In this document: in pieces, positions 24,850 to 34,407 of the stretch
How the letters are laid out: every line of letters begins with the position of its first letter
Position numbering within the stretch: position 1 is the first letter of the stretch
Assembly (NCBI GenBank): GCA_035998495.1
Contig: DASYHP010000067.1
Coordinates: forward strand, 124,001 to 188,000
Direction: 5' to 3'
DNA: 64,000 nucleotides
From: Mesorhizobium_B sp035998495
GTDB lineage: Bacteria; Pseudomonadota; Alphaproteobacteria; Rhizobiales; Rhizobiaceae
Notes under the pieces: model-generated
What the model was told of the DNA's origin: nothing
Database searches by the model: none
Seen by the model: the letters and a program-made list of their open reading frames with translations, nothing else
Position numbers and translations under genes: made by a program

Positions 24850-25440
24850 ATGCAGAACCCGCTCGATTTCCTCTTGTCCCGCGTGTCGCCGCCGATCCAG
24901 GAGCTTTCCGAGCTGGGGCCGGACGAGGCGGAAATCCACGCCATGATCGCGGCCGCCATCCGCGTGCCCGACCACGGCCGGCTCGCGCCCTGGCGCTTCA
25001 TCCTCTACCGCGGCGAGGCGAGGCGGCGGGTCGGCGAGTTGCTGGCGGCCTTGGCGGAAAAGCGGGAAGGTCCGCTCAGCGAAGGCCGCCGCAACCAGGA
25101 ACTCACGCGCTTCTCGCGCGCGCCGTTGGTGATCGGCGTCGTCTCGTCGCCCAAGGAGAACCCGAAAATCCCGGAATGGGAGATGTTCCTGTCGGGCGGC
25201 GCGGTGGCCATGAACCTGCTCCATGCGGCGCATGCGCTCGGCTACAAGGCGAACTGGATCACCAACTGGTATTCGGATCTGCCCGAGGGCCGCGCCCTCC
25301 TGGGCCTCGGTTCCAAGGAGCGGGTCGTGGGCTTCGTTCATATCGGCTCCCACGGGGGCACGGTCGCCGACCGGCCGCGCCCGGACGCGGCGCTGCTGAT
25401 CGAGGATTGGGCCGGGCCGCGCAAACCGGAAGCCGGCTAG
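24850..25440 (+). CDS. Nitroreductase family protein (YdjA-like)
   Basis: The 196-residue protein has the nitroreductase FMN pattern, with R-V-P-D-H-G-R-L-A-P-W-R-F in the first third, the dimer helix S-G-G-A-V-A-M-N-L-L-H-A-A and G-Y-K-A-N-W-I-T-N-W-Y. It is likely an NAD(P)H-dependent flavin oxidoreductase of the cytoplasm; its physiological substrate cannot be told. ATG 24850 starts the conserved region. Its TAG stop overlaps the TAG of the convergent CoA lyase: both stops share CTA/TAG within one CTAG. Confidence 0.87.
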   Translation: MQNPLDFLLSRVSPPIQELSELGPDEAEIHAMIAAAIRVPDHGRLAPWRFILYRGEARRRVGELLAALAEKREGPLSEGRRNQELTRFSRAPLVIGVVSSPKENPKIPEWEMFLSGGAVAMNLLHAAHALGYKANWITNWYSDLPEGRALLGLGSKERVVGFVHIGSHGGTVADRPRPDAALLIEDWAGPRKPEAG

Positions 25441-26309
25441 TCGCCCCCGAGGCCATCCGCCCGCGCCAAAAGCCGTTCGGCGCGCTTGAGGTGCGGCCGG
25501 TCGAGCATCCGCCCGCCAAGGGACGTCACCCCCTGGCCCTCGTTCCGGCGGAAGGCGTCCACGATCGCCTGCGCCTCGGCCACCGCCTCGGGCGAAGGCG
25601 TGAACGCGGCGTTGATCACCGGCACCTGCGCCGGGTGGACCGCGAGCTTCCCCAAAAACCCGTCGCGAACCGCCGCCAGGCACTCGGCGCGCAAGCCGTC
25701 AGCGTCGCGGAAGTCGGTGAACACGGTGTCGATCGCGGCGGTCTCGGCGGCGGCGGCCGCCAGCAGCGTCACGGAACGGGCGAGGCGAAACACATCCGTC
25801 ATCTGCCCTGCTTCATCCCGCGTCTGCAGCGCGCCCAGCGCGGCGGAAAGGTCTTCCGCGCCCCAGGTCAGCCCGGCCAGCCGCTCCGCGCCCCTGCCGA
25901 AGCTCGCGCCGGCCAGCACGGCGGCAGGGGTTTCCGTGATGAGGGCAATGATCTTCGTCCGCCCGTCGATCAGGCCGAACCGGGCTTCCCGCACCCGCAG
26001 CTTGGCGGCGAGCAGGTCAAGGTCGACGCGGCCCTCGGCCTTCGGCAGCATGACACCGTTGGGCGCCTGCGCCATGACGGCGTCGAGGTCGCCGTCGGCC
26101 AAGCCGGAGCGAAGGTCGTTGACGCGGACGTAAACGGTTTTCCCGCGGTCATGCTCGGCGAGGAAGCTCACGGCCGTTTCCCGTGCCCGGGCCTTGCGCT
26201 CGGGCTCGACCGAGTCCTCCAGGTCCACGATCAGCGCGTCCGCGCCCGCGTCGAGGCTCTTGGCGAGCTTGGCCTCCGAATCCCCTGGCACGAACAGGAG
26301 CGAGCGCAT
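25437..26309 (-). CDS. HpcH/HpaI-type CoA ester lyase (citrate lyase beta-like)
   Basis: The 290-residue protein has the family start M-R-S-L-L-F-V-P-G-D-S, acidic metal site D-L-E-D-S-V, and G-A-E-D-L-S-A-A-L-G with L-A-V-H-P-A-Q near the end. Relatives cleave (S)-malyl-, beta-methylmalyl- or citramalyl-CoA; the exact ester here is not decidable from sequence. ATG 26309 overlaps the maoC stop by one base (TGATG), pointing to coupled translation. The maoC-lyase pair suggests sequential hydration and cleavage of a short-chain CoA ester. Confidence 0.85.
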   Translation of the reverse strand: MRSLLFVPGDSEAKLAKSLDAGADALIVDLEDSVEPERKARARETAVSFLAEHDRGKTVYVRVNDLRSGLADGDLDAVMAQAPNGVMLPKAEGRVDLDLLAAKLRVREARFGLIDGRTKIIALITETPAAVLAGASFGRGAERLAGLTWGAEDLSAALGALQTRDEAGQMTDVFRLARSVTLLAAAAAETAAIDTVFTDFRDADGLRAECLAAVRDGFLGKLAVHPAQVPVINAAFTPSPEAVAEAQAIVDAFRRNEGQGVTSLGGRMLDRPHLKRAERLLARADGLGGD

Positions 26310-26761
26310 CACGCCGGCCGCTTCAGGAGCATGGTTTGGCGCAGGCATTGCGCCACCAGCACGCCGTCCTGGTTGAAGGCGCGGTGCCGGAACTCGGCGA
26401 TGCCGCGGTCGGGCTTGGAGCGCGACGGGCGCGCCGAGACGACCTCCGTCTCCACGCGGATCGTGTCGCCGTGGAACACCGGGTGCGGAAAGCTCATGTC
26501 GGTCATGCCGAGATTGCCGACCAGCGTGCCGAGCGTGGTGTCATGCACGGAGATGCCCACCATGAGGCTCAGCGTCAGCATGGAGTTCACGAGCGGGCGG
26601 CCCCACTCGCTTTTGGCGGCGAAATCGAAGTCGATATGCAGCGGTTGCGGATTCAGGGTCATCAGCGAGAACATCATGTTGTCGTGCTCGGTGATGCTGC
26701 GCGAGAGCTTGTGCCTGATCACGAGCCCCGGCACGCAGTCCTCCAGAAACAGTCCCGCCAT
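26309..26761 (-). CDS. MaoC-family hot-dog hydratase/dehydratase
   Basis: The 150-residue protein has an altered hydratase motif: where classical R-hydratases have G-D-x-N-P-x-H, this one reads T-L-N-P-Q-P-L-H-I-D, preceded by S-I-T-E-H-D-N. This form is typical of small MaoC proteins next to CoA lyases, in which the Asp of the E-H-D-N segment is likely to serve. ATG 26761 has GGGAGGG upstream. Likely acts on a mesaconyl- or itaconyl-type CoA, by analogy with operons pairing a hydratase and a lyase; this is inference. Confidence 0.82.
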   Translation of the reverse strand: MAGLFLEDCVPGLVIRHKLSRSITEHDNMMFSLMTLNPQPLHIDFDFAAKSEWGRPLVNSMLTLSLMVGISVHDTTLGTLVGNLGMTDMSFPHPVFHGDTIRVETEVVSARPSRSKPDRGIAEFRHRAFNQDGVLVAQCLRQTMLLKRPA

Positions 26762-26892
26762 GACGTGGCCCTCCCGGCTGCATCGCGTCTCTCGCGCTTT
26801 CGCCCAACATGGTAAAGGCGTCGTAAACCTTTGCCCGCTAGGTTTCGAGAGGGGTTGATCGCGACGCAAGTCGCAGACGGGCAAAGGGGTCC

Positions 26893-28017
26893 ATGATCGT
26901 CGGACATTTCCTGAACTGGGCGGAAACGGCGCCGGCGGCGGCGCGCGCGGTCGCGGCCGCCGCGCTCGCGCGCGCCTACTGCGGAAGCGCGCTTTCCTTC
27001 GAGGATCGCTGCGCCACGGAAGCCGCGCTCACGCTCCTGCTCGACGACCCTTCCGCCAAGGTGCGCGCGGCCATGGCCGATGCGTTGTCGATGAGCCGTC
27101 ACGCGCCGCCCCAGGTGATCGGCGCGCTCGCCGCGGACCAGCCCGATGTCGCCGCGCCGGTGATCGCCCGCTCCCCGTTACTGTCCGACGGCGACCTCGT
27201 GGACCGGGTGGCTCTCGGCGGGCTCGCGGTCCAGATTCTCGTGGCGCGCCGTCCGTCCGTGTCGATGAGCGTGTCGGCGGCGCTGGCCGAGGTCGGCGAG
27301 GCAGAGGCCTGCCAAGCCCTCATCCGAAACGACGGCGCGGCGGTGGCGAGCGTCAGCCTGCGCCGGATCACCGAACGCTTCGCCCATCTGCCCGCCTTGC
27401 GCGAGGCGCTGGTCGCCGACCCGCGGCTTCCGCCGGAGTGCCGCCACATGCTGGTGCTCGCGCTCAGCCAGGCTTTTCGGCAGTCGCCGCTGGTCTCCGC
27501 CCTGATCGGGGGAGGGCGCACCGAGCGCGTGCTGCGCGACGCCTGCGTGAAATCCTCGCTGACGCTGATCGAGGCCACCGATCCGGCGGAGCACCCCGCT
27601 TTGGTGGAGCATCTTCGCCTGCAGGGCGAGCTGACCTCGGCCTTCATCCTGCGCGCCGTCGCGCTGGGCCGAATCGACTTCTTCGGGGCGGCGCTCGCCG
27701 CCCTTTCCAGCCAGGCCCTGCCGCGCGTCCGGGCGCTGCTCGCCGGCGGCCAGGACGGCGCGCTCTTCGCCTTGTTCGGCCGGGCCGGCCTGGCCGCCTC
27801 CACCCACGCGGTGATCGGCCGCGCCTTGAAAATCTGGCGCGAGGTGGCGCTGGGCCGCCGCGTCGCCGGCGTGCAGGAGGTCAGCTTCGCCATGCTGGAA
27901 GCGCTCGGCGGCTTGCGCGCCGAAGGGCAGCTCGCGACACTCCTCAAGGCCATCCATTTCGACGCGCTGCGGGAGAACGCGCGCGCTCACGCCCGCGCGG
28001 TGGCCGAAGCGGCCTGA
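26893..28017 (+). CDS. DUF2336 helical-repeat protein
   Basis: The 374-residue protein is built from helical HEAT-like units: D-D-P-S-A-K-V-R-A-A-M-A-D-A-L near residues 50-65 is a classic HEAT repeat, and the DUF2336 core follows. Cytoplasmic, with no signal or membrane span. The family is widespread in Alphaproteobacteria and of unknown function; probably protein-protein contact. ATG 26893 has AAAGGGG before it. It is divergent from maoC and convergent with the EamA transporter, whose stop follows directly. Confidence 0.85.
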   Translation: MIVGHFLNWAETAPAAARAVAAAALARAYCGSALSFEDRCATEAALTLLLDDPSAKVRAAMADALSMSRHAPPQVIGALAADQPDVAAPVIARSPLLSDGDLVDRVALGGLAVQILVARRPSVSMSVSAALAEVGEAEACQALIRNDGAAVASVSLRRITERFAHLPALREALVADPRLPPECRHMLVLALSQAFRQSPLVSALIGGGRTERVLRDACVKSSLTLIEATDPAEHPALVEHLRLQGELTSAFILRAVALGRIDFFGAALAALSSQALPRVRALLAGGQDGALFALFGRAGLAASTHAVIGRALKIWREVALGRRVAGVQEVSFAMLEALGGLRAEGQLATLLKAIHFDALRENARAHARAVAEAA

Positions 28018-28902
28018 TCAACCCTTCTCTGCTGCCGGCCGCTTGGCTTCGCCGATGGTGTGGACCAAAACGGCGCCGAGCACGATAGCCCCGCCCAGGA
28101 GGGTCGCGGCCGTTGGCTGTTCCGCGAGCAAGCTCCAGGCCAGGAAGATCGCCACAGGCACTTCCGCCACGCCGAGAAACCCTGCTTCTTCCGGCGCGAC
28201 GCGCTTCGCTCCTTCCGTCCAGGTGATCACCGCGGCGGCGAAGCTCGCGCCGAACAACGTCATCAGCAGCCAGTCCTGGGGCGACGCTGCCGTGAAGTCG
28301 CCCATCAGCAGGCTGGGGACGACCAGCATGAAGGCGGCAACGCCGCTGGCCCAGACGGTCGGCGTATCGCGGAACCTGCGGACCATCACGAGATAGCAGG
28401 CGCTGCCGAAGGCCATGCCGACGGCCATCAGATCGCCGGAAATATGCCCGTCGCCCGAACCGCTCGCAACGGTCATCACCACGCCGACGAAGGCTATGGC
28501 GGCGGCCAGCAAGGTCCTGACGCCCGGCTTGTCGCCCACGGCCAGGAAGGCGACGGCCGCCGCCATGAACGGCACGGTCGCGTAGATCACCACCGCATGG
28601 GCTACCGACGTGAACTTGAAGGAGGTGATGAAAAGGATGCTTGCAGAGGCGCTCACCGCCGCGACCAGCCATCCCTTCCGGCCCAGTGCCGGCAGGAGTG
28701 GCCCGCCGGATTGGCGTTGCTGGAGGGCGACATAAGCCGCCACCAGAAGGCCCCCCACGAAACCGCGCCAGCCCGCGATCGTCCAGGCATCGACGGCGAT
28801 GCTCTTGGTCAGAATGCCGGCAAGCGAGAAAAACGCCGCGGATGCCAGGACGAGCAGGACGCCCGTCGCTCTGTCTCCGCTGAATTGGGCACGGTCGGTC
28901 AT
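28018..28902 (-). CDS. EamA/DMT family transporter
   Basis: The 294-residue protein has about ten hydrophobic helices in two EamA halves (residues 14-145 and 155-285), typical of drug/metabolite exporters. The first half contains F-F-S-L-A-G-I-L-T-K-S and G-W-R-G-F-V-G-G; the second has G-A-S-F-A-A-A-V-I-T-W and E-V-P-V-A-I-F-L-A-W-S. Substrate unknown. GGGAGGAG precedes the ATG. Confidence 0.9.
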   Translation of the reverse strand: MTDRAQFSGDRATGVLLVLASAAFFSLAGILTKSIAVDAWTIAGWRGFVGGLLVAAYVALQQRQSGGPLLPALGRKGWLVAAVSASASILFITSFKFTSVAHAVVIYATVPFMAAAVAFLAVGDKPGVRTLLAAAIAFVGVVMTVASGSGDGHISGDLMAVGMAFGSACYLVMVRRFRDTPTVWASGVAAFMLVVPSLLMGDFTAASPQDWLLMTLFGASFAAAVITWTEGAKRVAPEEAGFLGVAEVPVAIFLAWSLLAEQPTAATLLGGAIVLGAVLVHTIGEAKRPAAEKG

Positions 28903-28980
28903 GGCTCCTCCCGACCAGGCACAGGCAGGACAGGTCCGGCGGCGTTCCCGCCCTTGGGCGGGATCAGCTCATCCAATCCG

Positions 28981-31083
28981 TCAGATATCCAGCTCCCGCG
29001 CGAACTCCGCGCGCTCCTGGAGGAAACGGAAGCGCGCTTCGGGCTTGGTGCCCATCAGCGCGTCCACGGCCCCGCGCGTCACCGCTTCATCCTCCGCCAC
29101 CTCGACCCGCAGAAGCGTCCGCTTCTTCGGGTCCATCGTGGTCTCCTTGAGCTGCCCGGCGTTCATCTCGCCCAGGCCCTTGAAGCGGCCCAACTCGACC
29201 TTGCCGCGGCCGGTGAACTCCTTCTTCAGCAGCTCGTTCTTGTGGCGGTCGTCGCGCGCATACATGATCTTGCCGCCCTGGCTGATGCGGTAGAGCGGCG
29301 GCACGGCAAGAAAGAGGTGCCCGCCTTTGATGAGCTGAGGCATCTCCTGGTAGAAGAAGGTGATGAGCAGCGAGGCGATGTGCGCGCCGTCCACGTCGGC
29401 ATCCGTCATGATGATCACGCGGTCGTAGCGCAGGTCCTCCTCGCGAAACTTGGTGCGCGTGCCGCAGCCCAGCGCCTGCACGAGGTCGGCGATCTGCTGG
29501 TTGGCGCCAAGCTTTTCCGAGCCCGCACTCGCCACGTTGAGGATTTTTCCGCGCAAGGGGAGCACGGCTTGGCTCGCGCGGTCGCGCGCCTGCTTGGCCG
29601 AGCCGCCGGCCGAATCGCCTTCGACGATGAAGATCTCCGCCCCCGCCGCCGCGTTCTGCGTGCAGTCCGCGAGCTTGCCGGGCAGCCTGAGCTTGCGCAC
29701 GGCCGACTTGCGGCTGATCTCCTTCTCCTGCCGACGGCGCACGCGCTCGTCGGCCCGCGCGATCACCCAGTCCAGAAGCTTCGACGCTTCCTGCGGGTTG
29801 TCCGCCAGCCAGTGGTCGAAGGGGTCGCGTAGCGCCTGCTCGACGATGCGGACGGCCTCGACCGTCGCCAGCCGGTCCTTGGTCTGGCCGACGAATTCCG
29901 GCTCGCGGATGAACACCGACAGCATGCCCGCGGCCGAGATCATCACGTCGTCACTGGTGATTTGCGCCGCGCGCTTGTTGCCCACGAGCTCGGCATAGGC
30001 CTTGAGCCCGCGCGTCAGCACGTTGCGGAAGCCGGTCTCGTGCGTGCCGCCCTCGGCGGTCGGGATCGTGTTGCAATAGGAGTTCAGGAAGCCGTCGCCC
30101 CCATGCCAGGTGACGGCCCATTCGAGTGAGCCATGGCCGCCCTGGCGCTCACTCCTGCCCGCGAAGATCTCCTTCGTGACCTGGTATTCCGTACCGACCG
30201 TCGCCGCGAGATGGTCCTTCAATCCGCCGGGGAAGTGGAACACCGCCTTGGCCGGCGTCGGATCCTTGTCGCCGATCAGCGCCGGATCGCAGGCCCAGCG
30301 GATCTCGACCCCGCCGAACAGGTAGGCCTTGGAGCGCGCCATGCGGTAAAGCCGCGCCGGCTCGAACTTGGCCTCCTTGCCGAAGATGTCGGCGTCCGGC
30401 CTGAAGCGCACCTTGGTGCCGCGCCGGTTATGCACCTCGCCCAACGATTCCAGTGCCCCCTGGGCCACGCCGCGCGCGAAGCGCTGGCGATAGAGCTTCC
30501 GCCCGCGCGCAACCTCGACCTCCAACTCCTCCGACAGCGCGTTGACGACCGAAACGCCCACGCCGTGCAGCCCGCCGCTCGTCTCGTAGACCTTGGAATC
30601 GAACTTGCCGCCGGCATGCAGCGTGGTCATGATGACCTCGAGCGCCGACTTGTTCTTGAACTTGGGGTGCGGATCGACCGGGATGCCGCGGCCGTTGTCC
30701 GTCACCGTCAGAAAGCCGTCGGCGCCGAGCTCCACGTCGATGAAGGTGGCGTGGCCCGCCACCGCCTCGTCCATCGAGTTGTCGATCACTTCCGCGAACA
30801 GGTGGTGCAGCGCCTTGGCGTCGGTGCCGCCGATATACATGCCGGGTCGGCGGCGCACCGGCTCCAGGCCCTCCAGCACCTCGATATCGGCCGCGCTGTA
30901 GCCTTCGCTGCCGTCGCGTGGAGAAGCAGGCGCGGGTTTTTCCAGACGCGCGACACTCGGCTTCTTGGTTTCGCCCGCGCGCGGGCGAGAGGCCGTGCCG
31001 GAGGCAAGGCCGAGAAGATCGAGTTGGGCTGCGTAATTCTTCATGGAACCGTCGGGGAAGTCACTCGAATCGCGGTCTGACAT
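28981..31083 (-). CDS. parE: DNA topoisomerase IV subunit B
   Basis: ParE is the ATPase subunit that drives decatenation of chromosomes with ParC. GHKL ATPase motifs are visible (E-V-I-D-N-S-M-D-E-A, D-N-G-R-G-I-P-V-D, G-G-L-H-G-V-G-V-S), then the transducer domain and the TOPRIM motifs E-G-D-S-A-G-G and D-A-D-V-D-G-A-H-I. The C-terminus lacks the long GyrB insert and it keeps ParE-type sequence. Start choice is uncertain: ATG 31083 is used; in-frame alternatives are TTG 31146 and ATG 31044. Confidence 0.95.
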   Translation of the reverse strand: MSDRDSSDFPDGSMKNYAAQLDLLGLASGTASRPRAGETKKPSVARLEKPAPASPRDGSEGYSAADIEVLEGLEPVRRRPGMYIGGTDAKALHHLFAEVIDNSMDEAVAGHATFIDVELGADGFLTVTDNGRGIPVDPHPKFKNKSALEVIMTTLHAGGKFDSKVYETSGGLHGVGVSVVNALSEELEVEVARGRKLYRQRFARGVAQGALESLGEVHNRRGTKVRFRPDADIFGKEAKFEPARLYRMARSKAYLFGGVEIRWACDPALIGDKDPTPAKAVFHFPGGLKDHLAATVGTEYQVTKEIFAGRSERQGGHGSLEWAVTWHGGDGFLNSYCNTIPTAEGGTHETGFRNVLTRGLKAYAELVGNKRAAQITSDDVMISAAGMLSVFIREPEFVGQTKDRLATVEAVRIVEQALRDPFDHWLADNPQEASKLLDWVIARADERVRRRQEKEISRKSAVRKLRLPGKLADCTQNAAAGAEIFIVEGDSAGGSAKQARDRASQAVLPLRGKILNVASAGSEKLGANQQIADLVQALGCGTRTKFREEDLRYDRVIIMTDADVDGAHIASLLITFFYQEMPQLIKGGHLFLAVPPLYRISQGGKIMYARDDRHKNELLKKEFTGRGKVELGRFKGLGEMNAGQLKETTMDPKKRTLLRVEVAEDEAVTRGAVDALMGTKPEARFRFLQERAEFARELDI

Positions 31084-31185
31084 TGGCTCGAAATCGCCTT
31101 CGACGCGAGGAAAGTTCTCGTTATGTTCACGTTCGCTCACCCGCAATGTAGGCGCTCTTCGTCAAGAAAACGATAACCATGATCA

Positions 31186-31213
31186 CCGCCGCGCCACCGT
31201 GGTGGCGCGGCGG
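31186..31213 (-). terminator. Likely gcvP terminator
   Basis: CCGCCGCGCCACC and GGTGGCGCGGCGG form a 13-bp perfect palindrome with a 2-base centre (the loop must open a few pairs). On the minus strand it lies 30 bases after the gcvP stop and upstream of parE; TTATCGTTTTC follows some 10 bases later. Confidence 0.5.
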
Positions 31214-31243
31214 ATGTCATCCGACGAACCCGGGGTGGCCCGA

Positions 31244-34024
31244 CTAGCTTGCCAGCGCCTCCATCGGCGGGCAGGCGCAGACGAGGTTGCGGTCGCCCGC
31301 CACATTGTCGACGCGCGACACGGGCGGCCAGTATTTCGCCGTGGGCTCGACTCCGGCGGGAAAGGCGGCCTCCAGGCGCGAATAGGGATGCGTCCATTCA
31401 CCCGCATGGGTTTCGGCCGGTGTGTGGGGCGCGTTGACGAGCGGGTTGTCCGCCTTGGGCCAAACGCCGTCCGCCACCTTCTTCGCCTCTCCCGCGATCG
31501 CCGCCATCGCCTCGCAGAAGCGGTCGAGCTCGGGTTTAGGCTCGGATTCGGTGGGCTCCACCATCAAGGTTCCCGCCACCGGCCAGGACATGGTGGGCGC
31601 GTGAAAACCGTAGTCGATCAGCCGCTTGGCGACGTCCTCCACGCCGATCCCATGTTCCTTGAACCCGCGCGTGTCGAGGATGCACTCATGCGCGACGCGC
31701 CCGTTGCGGCCCCTGAACAGCACGGGGAAGTGCGGGTCGAGCTTCGCCGCGATGTAGTTCGCGGCCAGGATCGCGCTTTCGGTCGCGCGCCTGAGGCCCG
31801 CCGCGCCCATCATGCGGAGGTACATCCAAGTGATGGGCAGGATGGAGGCGCTGCCCAGCGGCGCGGCCGCCACGGCATTGCCGCCTCCCGCCGCCACATG
31901 GCCCGGCAGGAACGCGCTGAGATGCGCCTTCACGCCGATCGGCCCCACGCCCGGCCCCCCGCCGCCATGCGGGATGCAGAAGGTCTTGTGCAGGTTCATG
32001 TGGCAGACATCCGCGCCGAGATCGCCCGGCCGGGCGAGCCCCACCAGCGCGTTGAGGTTCGCGCCGTCGAGATAGACCTGCCCGCCATGCTTGTGGGCCA
32101 CCGCGCAGATGTCCTTGATGTTCTCCTCGAACACGCCATGCGTGGACGGATAGGTGATCATCAGCGCCGCGAGCCGCTCGGCATGCTCGGCCGCCTTGGC
32201 GCGGAGGTCGCCGGCGTCGATGTCGCCGTCTTCCGTGCAGCGCACCACCACCACCCGCATGCCCGCCATCGAGGCGCTGGCCGGGTTGGTGCCGTGCGCG
32301 GAGGAGGGGATCAGGCACACGTCCCGCCCTTCGTCGCCGCGCGAGCGGTGATAACCCCGGATGGCGAGCAGCCCCGCATACTCGCCCTGGCTGCCGGCAT
32401 TGGGCTGGAGCGACACGGCGTCGAAGCCGGTGATCTCGGCCAGCCAGTTTTCCAGGTCGTCGGCAAGCGCGCGATAGCCTTCGGCGTGAGCCGGCGGCGC
32501 GAAGGGGTGCATTTGGGCGACCGTCGGCCAGCTCACCGGCATCATCTCGGCCGCGGCGTTGAGCTTCATGGTGCAGGAGCCCAGCGGGATCATGGCGCGG
32601 TCGAGCGCCAGGTCGCGGTCGCTCAAGCGGCGCAGGAAGCGCATCATCTCGGTTTCCGAGCGGTTCTCGTGGAAGACCGGCTGGGTGAGCAGATTCTTCC
32701 GCATCGGCCCGGAAGTCTCCACCCGCACGACCTCCGCCCCGAACAGGGCGGCGATTGCGGCGAGATCTTCGTCCGCCGAGGTCTCGTCGAAGCTGACGCC
32801 CACATGCTCCCCGTCCACCGCGCGCAGGAGGCGGCCGCCGGCCTCGGCTTCGGCCAGGATGCGGGCCGTCTCGCTGCCGGCGCGGATCGTCACCGTGTGG
32901 AAGCGCCGGCCCTCCAGGACCGGCACGCCTGCCTTTTTCAGCGACGCGGCCAGGCTTTCGGCCAAGCCGTTGATTCGGCCGGCGATCGCCTGCAACCCGT
33001 CCGGCCCGTGCCAGACGGCATAGGCCGCCGCCATGTTGGCGAGCAGCGCCTGTGCCGTGCAAATATTGGAGGTCGCCTTCTCCCGCCGGATGTGCTGCTC
33101 GCGGGTCTGCAGCGCGAGCCGGAAGGCGGGCCGGCCATGCGTGTCCACCGACTGGCCCACCAGCCGCCCCGGCATCAGCCGCGTCAGCCTGTCCGAAACC
33201 GCGCAATAGGCCGCGTGCGGGCCGCCATAGCCCATCGGAACACCGAAGCGCTGCATTGAGCCCACCGCGATGTCGGCGCCGAGCTTGGCGGGTGCCTCGC
33301 CGATCGTGAGCGCGAGCGGGTCGGCCGCGAAGATCACCACCGCGCCGGCGGCCTTCGCCGCCGCAATTCTGTCGGCATGCTCGCCGAACAGGCCGAACGT
33401 GTCGGGCCAGGACACCACGAGCGCCGCGAGATCGTCGCCGGCCTCGCCCTCGGCGTCGATCGCCATGCCCAGCGGCTCCGCGCGGGTCCGCACCACGTCG
33501 AGCGTCTGGGGGTGCGGCGCGCCGGCGAAGGCGATGCGGCTGCGCTTCTCGCGCCCGTGCCGGAAGGCGATCCCCACCGCCTCGGCCACCGCCGTCGCCT
33601 CGTCGAGCAGCGAGGCGGAGGCCACGGGCAAGCCCGTCAGCTCCGCCACCAGCGTCTGGAAATGGAACAGCATTTCAAGCCGTCCCTGGCTGATCTCCGG
33701 CTGGTAGGGCGTGTAGGCCGTGTACCAGGCCGGGTTCTCGAACAGGTTGCGCTGGATGACGGGCGGCGTGGCCGTGCCGTGATAGCCCTGGCCGATGAAG
33801 CTCTTCAGCACCTTGTTCCGCGCCATTTTGGCCTGCAACTCGGCCAGCGCCTCGGCCTCGCCGAGCGGCGCAGGCAGGTCGAGCGGTCGGTCGAGCCGGA
33901 TGGATTTCGGCACAGCCTGGGAGATGAGCGTCTCCATCGAGGGCGCTCCGACGGCCGCCAGCATGGCGCGCTGGTGGGCGAGGCGCGGGCCGATATGGCG
34001 GGAAGCGAAATTCTGCTCGGTCAT
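31244..34024 (-). CDS. gcvP: Glycine dehydrogenase (decarboxylating), P protein
   Basis: The 926-residue PLP enzyme decarboxylates glycine and loads the aminomethyl group onto the lipoamide of GcvH. The single-chain form has two homologous halves. The PLP lysine is K680 in N-L-H-K-T-F-C-I-P-H-G-G-G-G-P-G. The start M-T-E-Q-N-F-A-S-R-H-I-G matches the family. GAGGGCAGATC precedes the ATG. Third gene of the gcvT-gcvH-gcvP operon, 9 bp after gcvH. Confidence 0.97.
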   Translation of the reverse strand: MTEQNFASRHIGPRLAHQRAMLAAVGAPSMETLISQAVPKSIRLDRPLDLPAPLGEAEALAELQAKMARNKVLKSFIGQGYHGTATPPVIQRNLFENPAWYTAYTPYQPEISQGRLEMLFHFQTLVAELTGLPVASASLLDEATAVAEAVGIAFRHGREKRSRIAFAGAPHPQTLDVVRTRAEPLGMAIDAEGEAGDDLAALVVSWPDTFGLFGEHADRIAAAKAAGAVVIFAADPLALTIGEAPAKLGADIAVGSMQRFGVPMGYGGPHAAYCAVSDRLTRLMPGRLVGQSVDTHGRPAFRLALQTREQHIRREKATSNICTAQALLANMAAAYAVWHGPDGLQAIAGRINGLAESLAASLKKAGVPVLEGRRFHTVTIRAGSETARILAEAEAGGRLLRAVDGEHVGVSFDETSADEDLAAIAALFGAEVVRVETSGPMRKNLLTQPVFHENRSETEMMRFLRRLSDRDLALDRAMIPLGSCTMKLNAAAEMMPVSWPTVAQMHPFAPPAHAEGYRALADDLENWLAEITGFDAVSLQPNAGSQGEYAGLLAIRGYHRSRGDEGRDVCLIPSSAHGTNPASASMAGMRVVVVRCTEDGDIDAGDLRAKAAEHAERLAALMITYPSTHGVFEENIKDICAVAHKHGGQVYLDGANLNALVGLARPGDLGADVCHMNLHKTFCIPHGGGGPGVGPIGVKAHLSAFLPGHVAAGGGNAVAAAPLGSASILPITWMYLRMMGAAGLRRATESAILAANYIAAKLDPHFPVLFRGRNGRVAHECILDTRGFKEHGIGVEDVAKRLIDYGFHAPTMSWPVAGTLMVEPTESEPKPELDRFCEAMAAIAGEAKKVADGVWPKADNPLVNAPHTPAETHAGEWTHPYSRLEAAFPAGVEPTAKYWPPVSRVDNVAGDRNLVCACPPMEALAS

Positions 34025-34033
34025 GATCTGCCC

Positions 34034-34402
34034 TCAGCCGATGGTTGCACGATAGCCAGCCTCGTCCATCAGGCCGGAAAGCTGGTCGGGGTCGGAGAGT
34101 CGCATCTTCCAGAGCCAACCGTCGCCCGTGGGCGCGGAGTTCACCAAAGCGGGCTCGCTGGAGAGCCCAGCGTTCACATCCGTGATCTCGCCGTCCGCCG
34201 GCGCATAGACGTCCGACGCCGCCTTGACCGACTCGACCACCACGGCCGTGTCGCCCTTGGCCACTTTCCGGCCCACCTCCGGCAGCTCGACATAGACGAG
34301 GTCGCCCAACTGCTCCTGCGCGTAATCGGTGATGCCGACGGTGGCCGTGTCGCCCTCGACGCGCAGCCATTCGTGGTCCGGGGTGAAATAGGTCTGGGCC
34401 AT
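34034..34402 (-). CDS. gcvH: Glycine cleavage system H protein
   Basis: The 122-residue lipoyl carrier has the lipoylation site K60 in V-V-V-E-S-V-K-A-A-S-D-V-Y and the family ends G-D-G-W-L-W-K-M. ATG 34402 gives M-A-Q-T-Y-F-T-P-D-H-E-W; another in-frame ATG at 34411 overlaps the gcvT stop. It shuttles intermediates between GcvP, GcvT and dihydrolipoamide dehydrogenase, the last not encoded here. Confidence 0.97.
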   Translation of the reverse strand: MAQTYFTPDHEWLRVEGDTATVGITDYAQEQLGDLVYVELPEVGRKVAKGDTAVVVESVKAASDVYAPADGEITDVNAGLSSEPALVNSAPTGDGWLWKMRLSDPDQLSGLMDEAGYRATIG

Positions 34403-34407
34403 GACGA

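Noticed and set aside
30133..31080. Plus-strand frame opposite parE (315 codons)
   Set aside because: Shadow of parE; no start signal or family resemblance.
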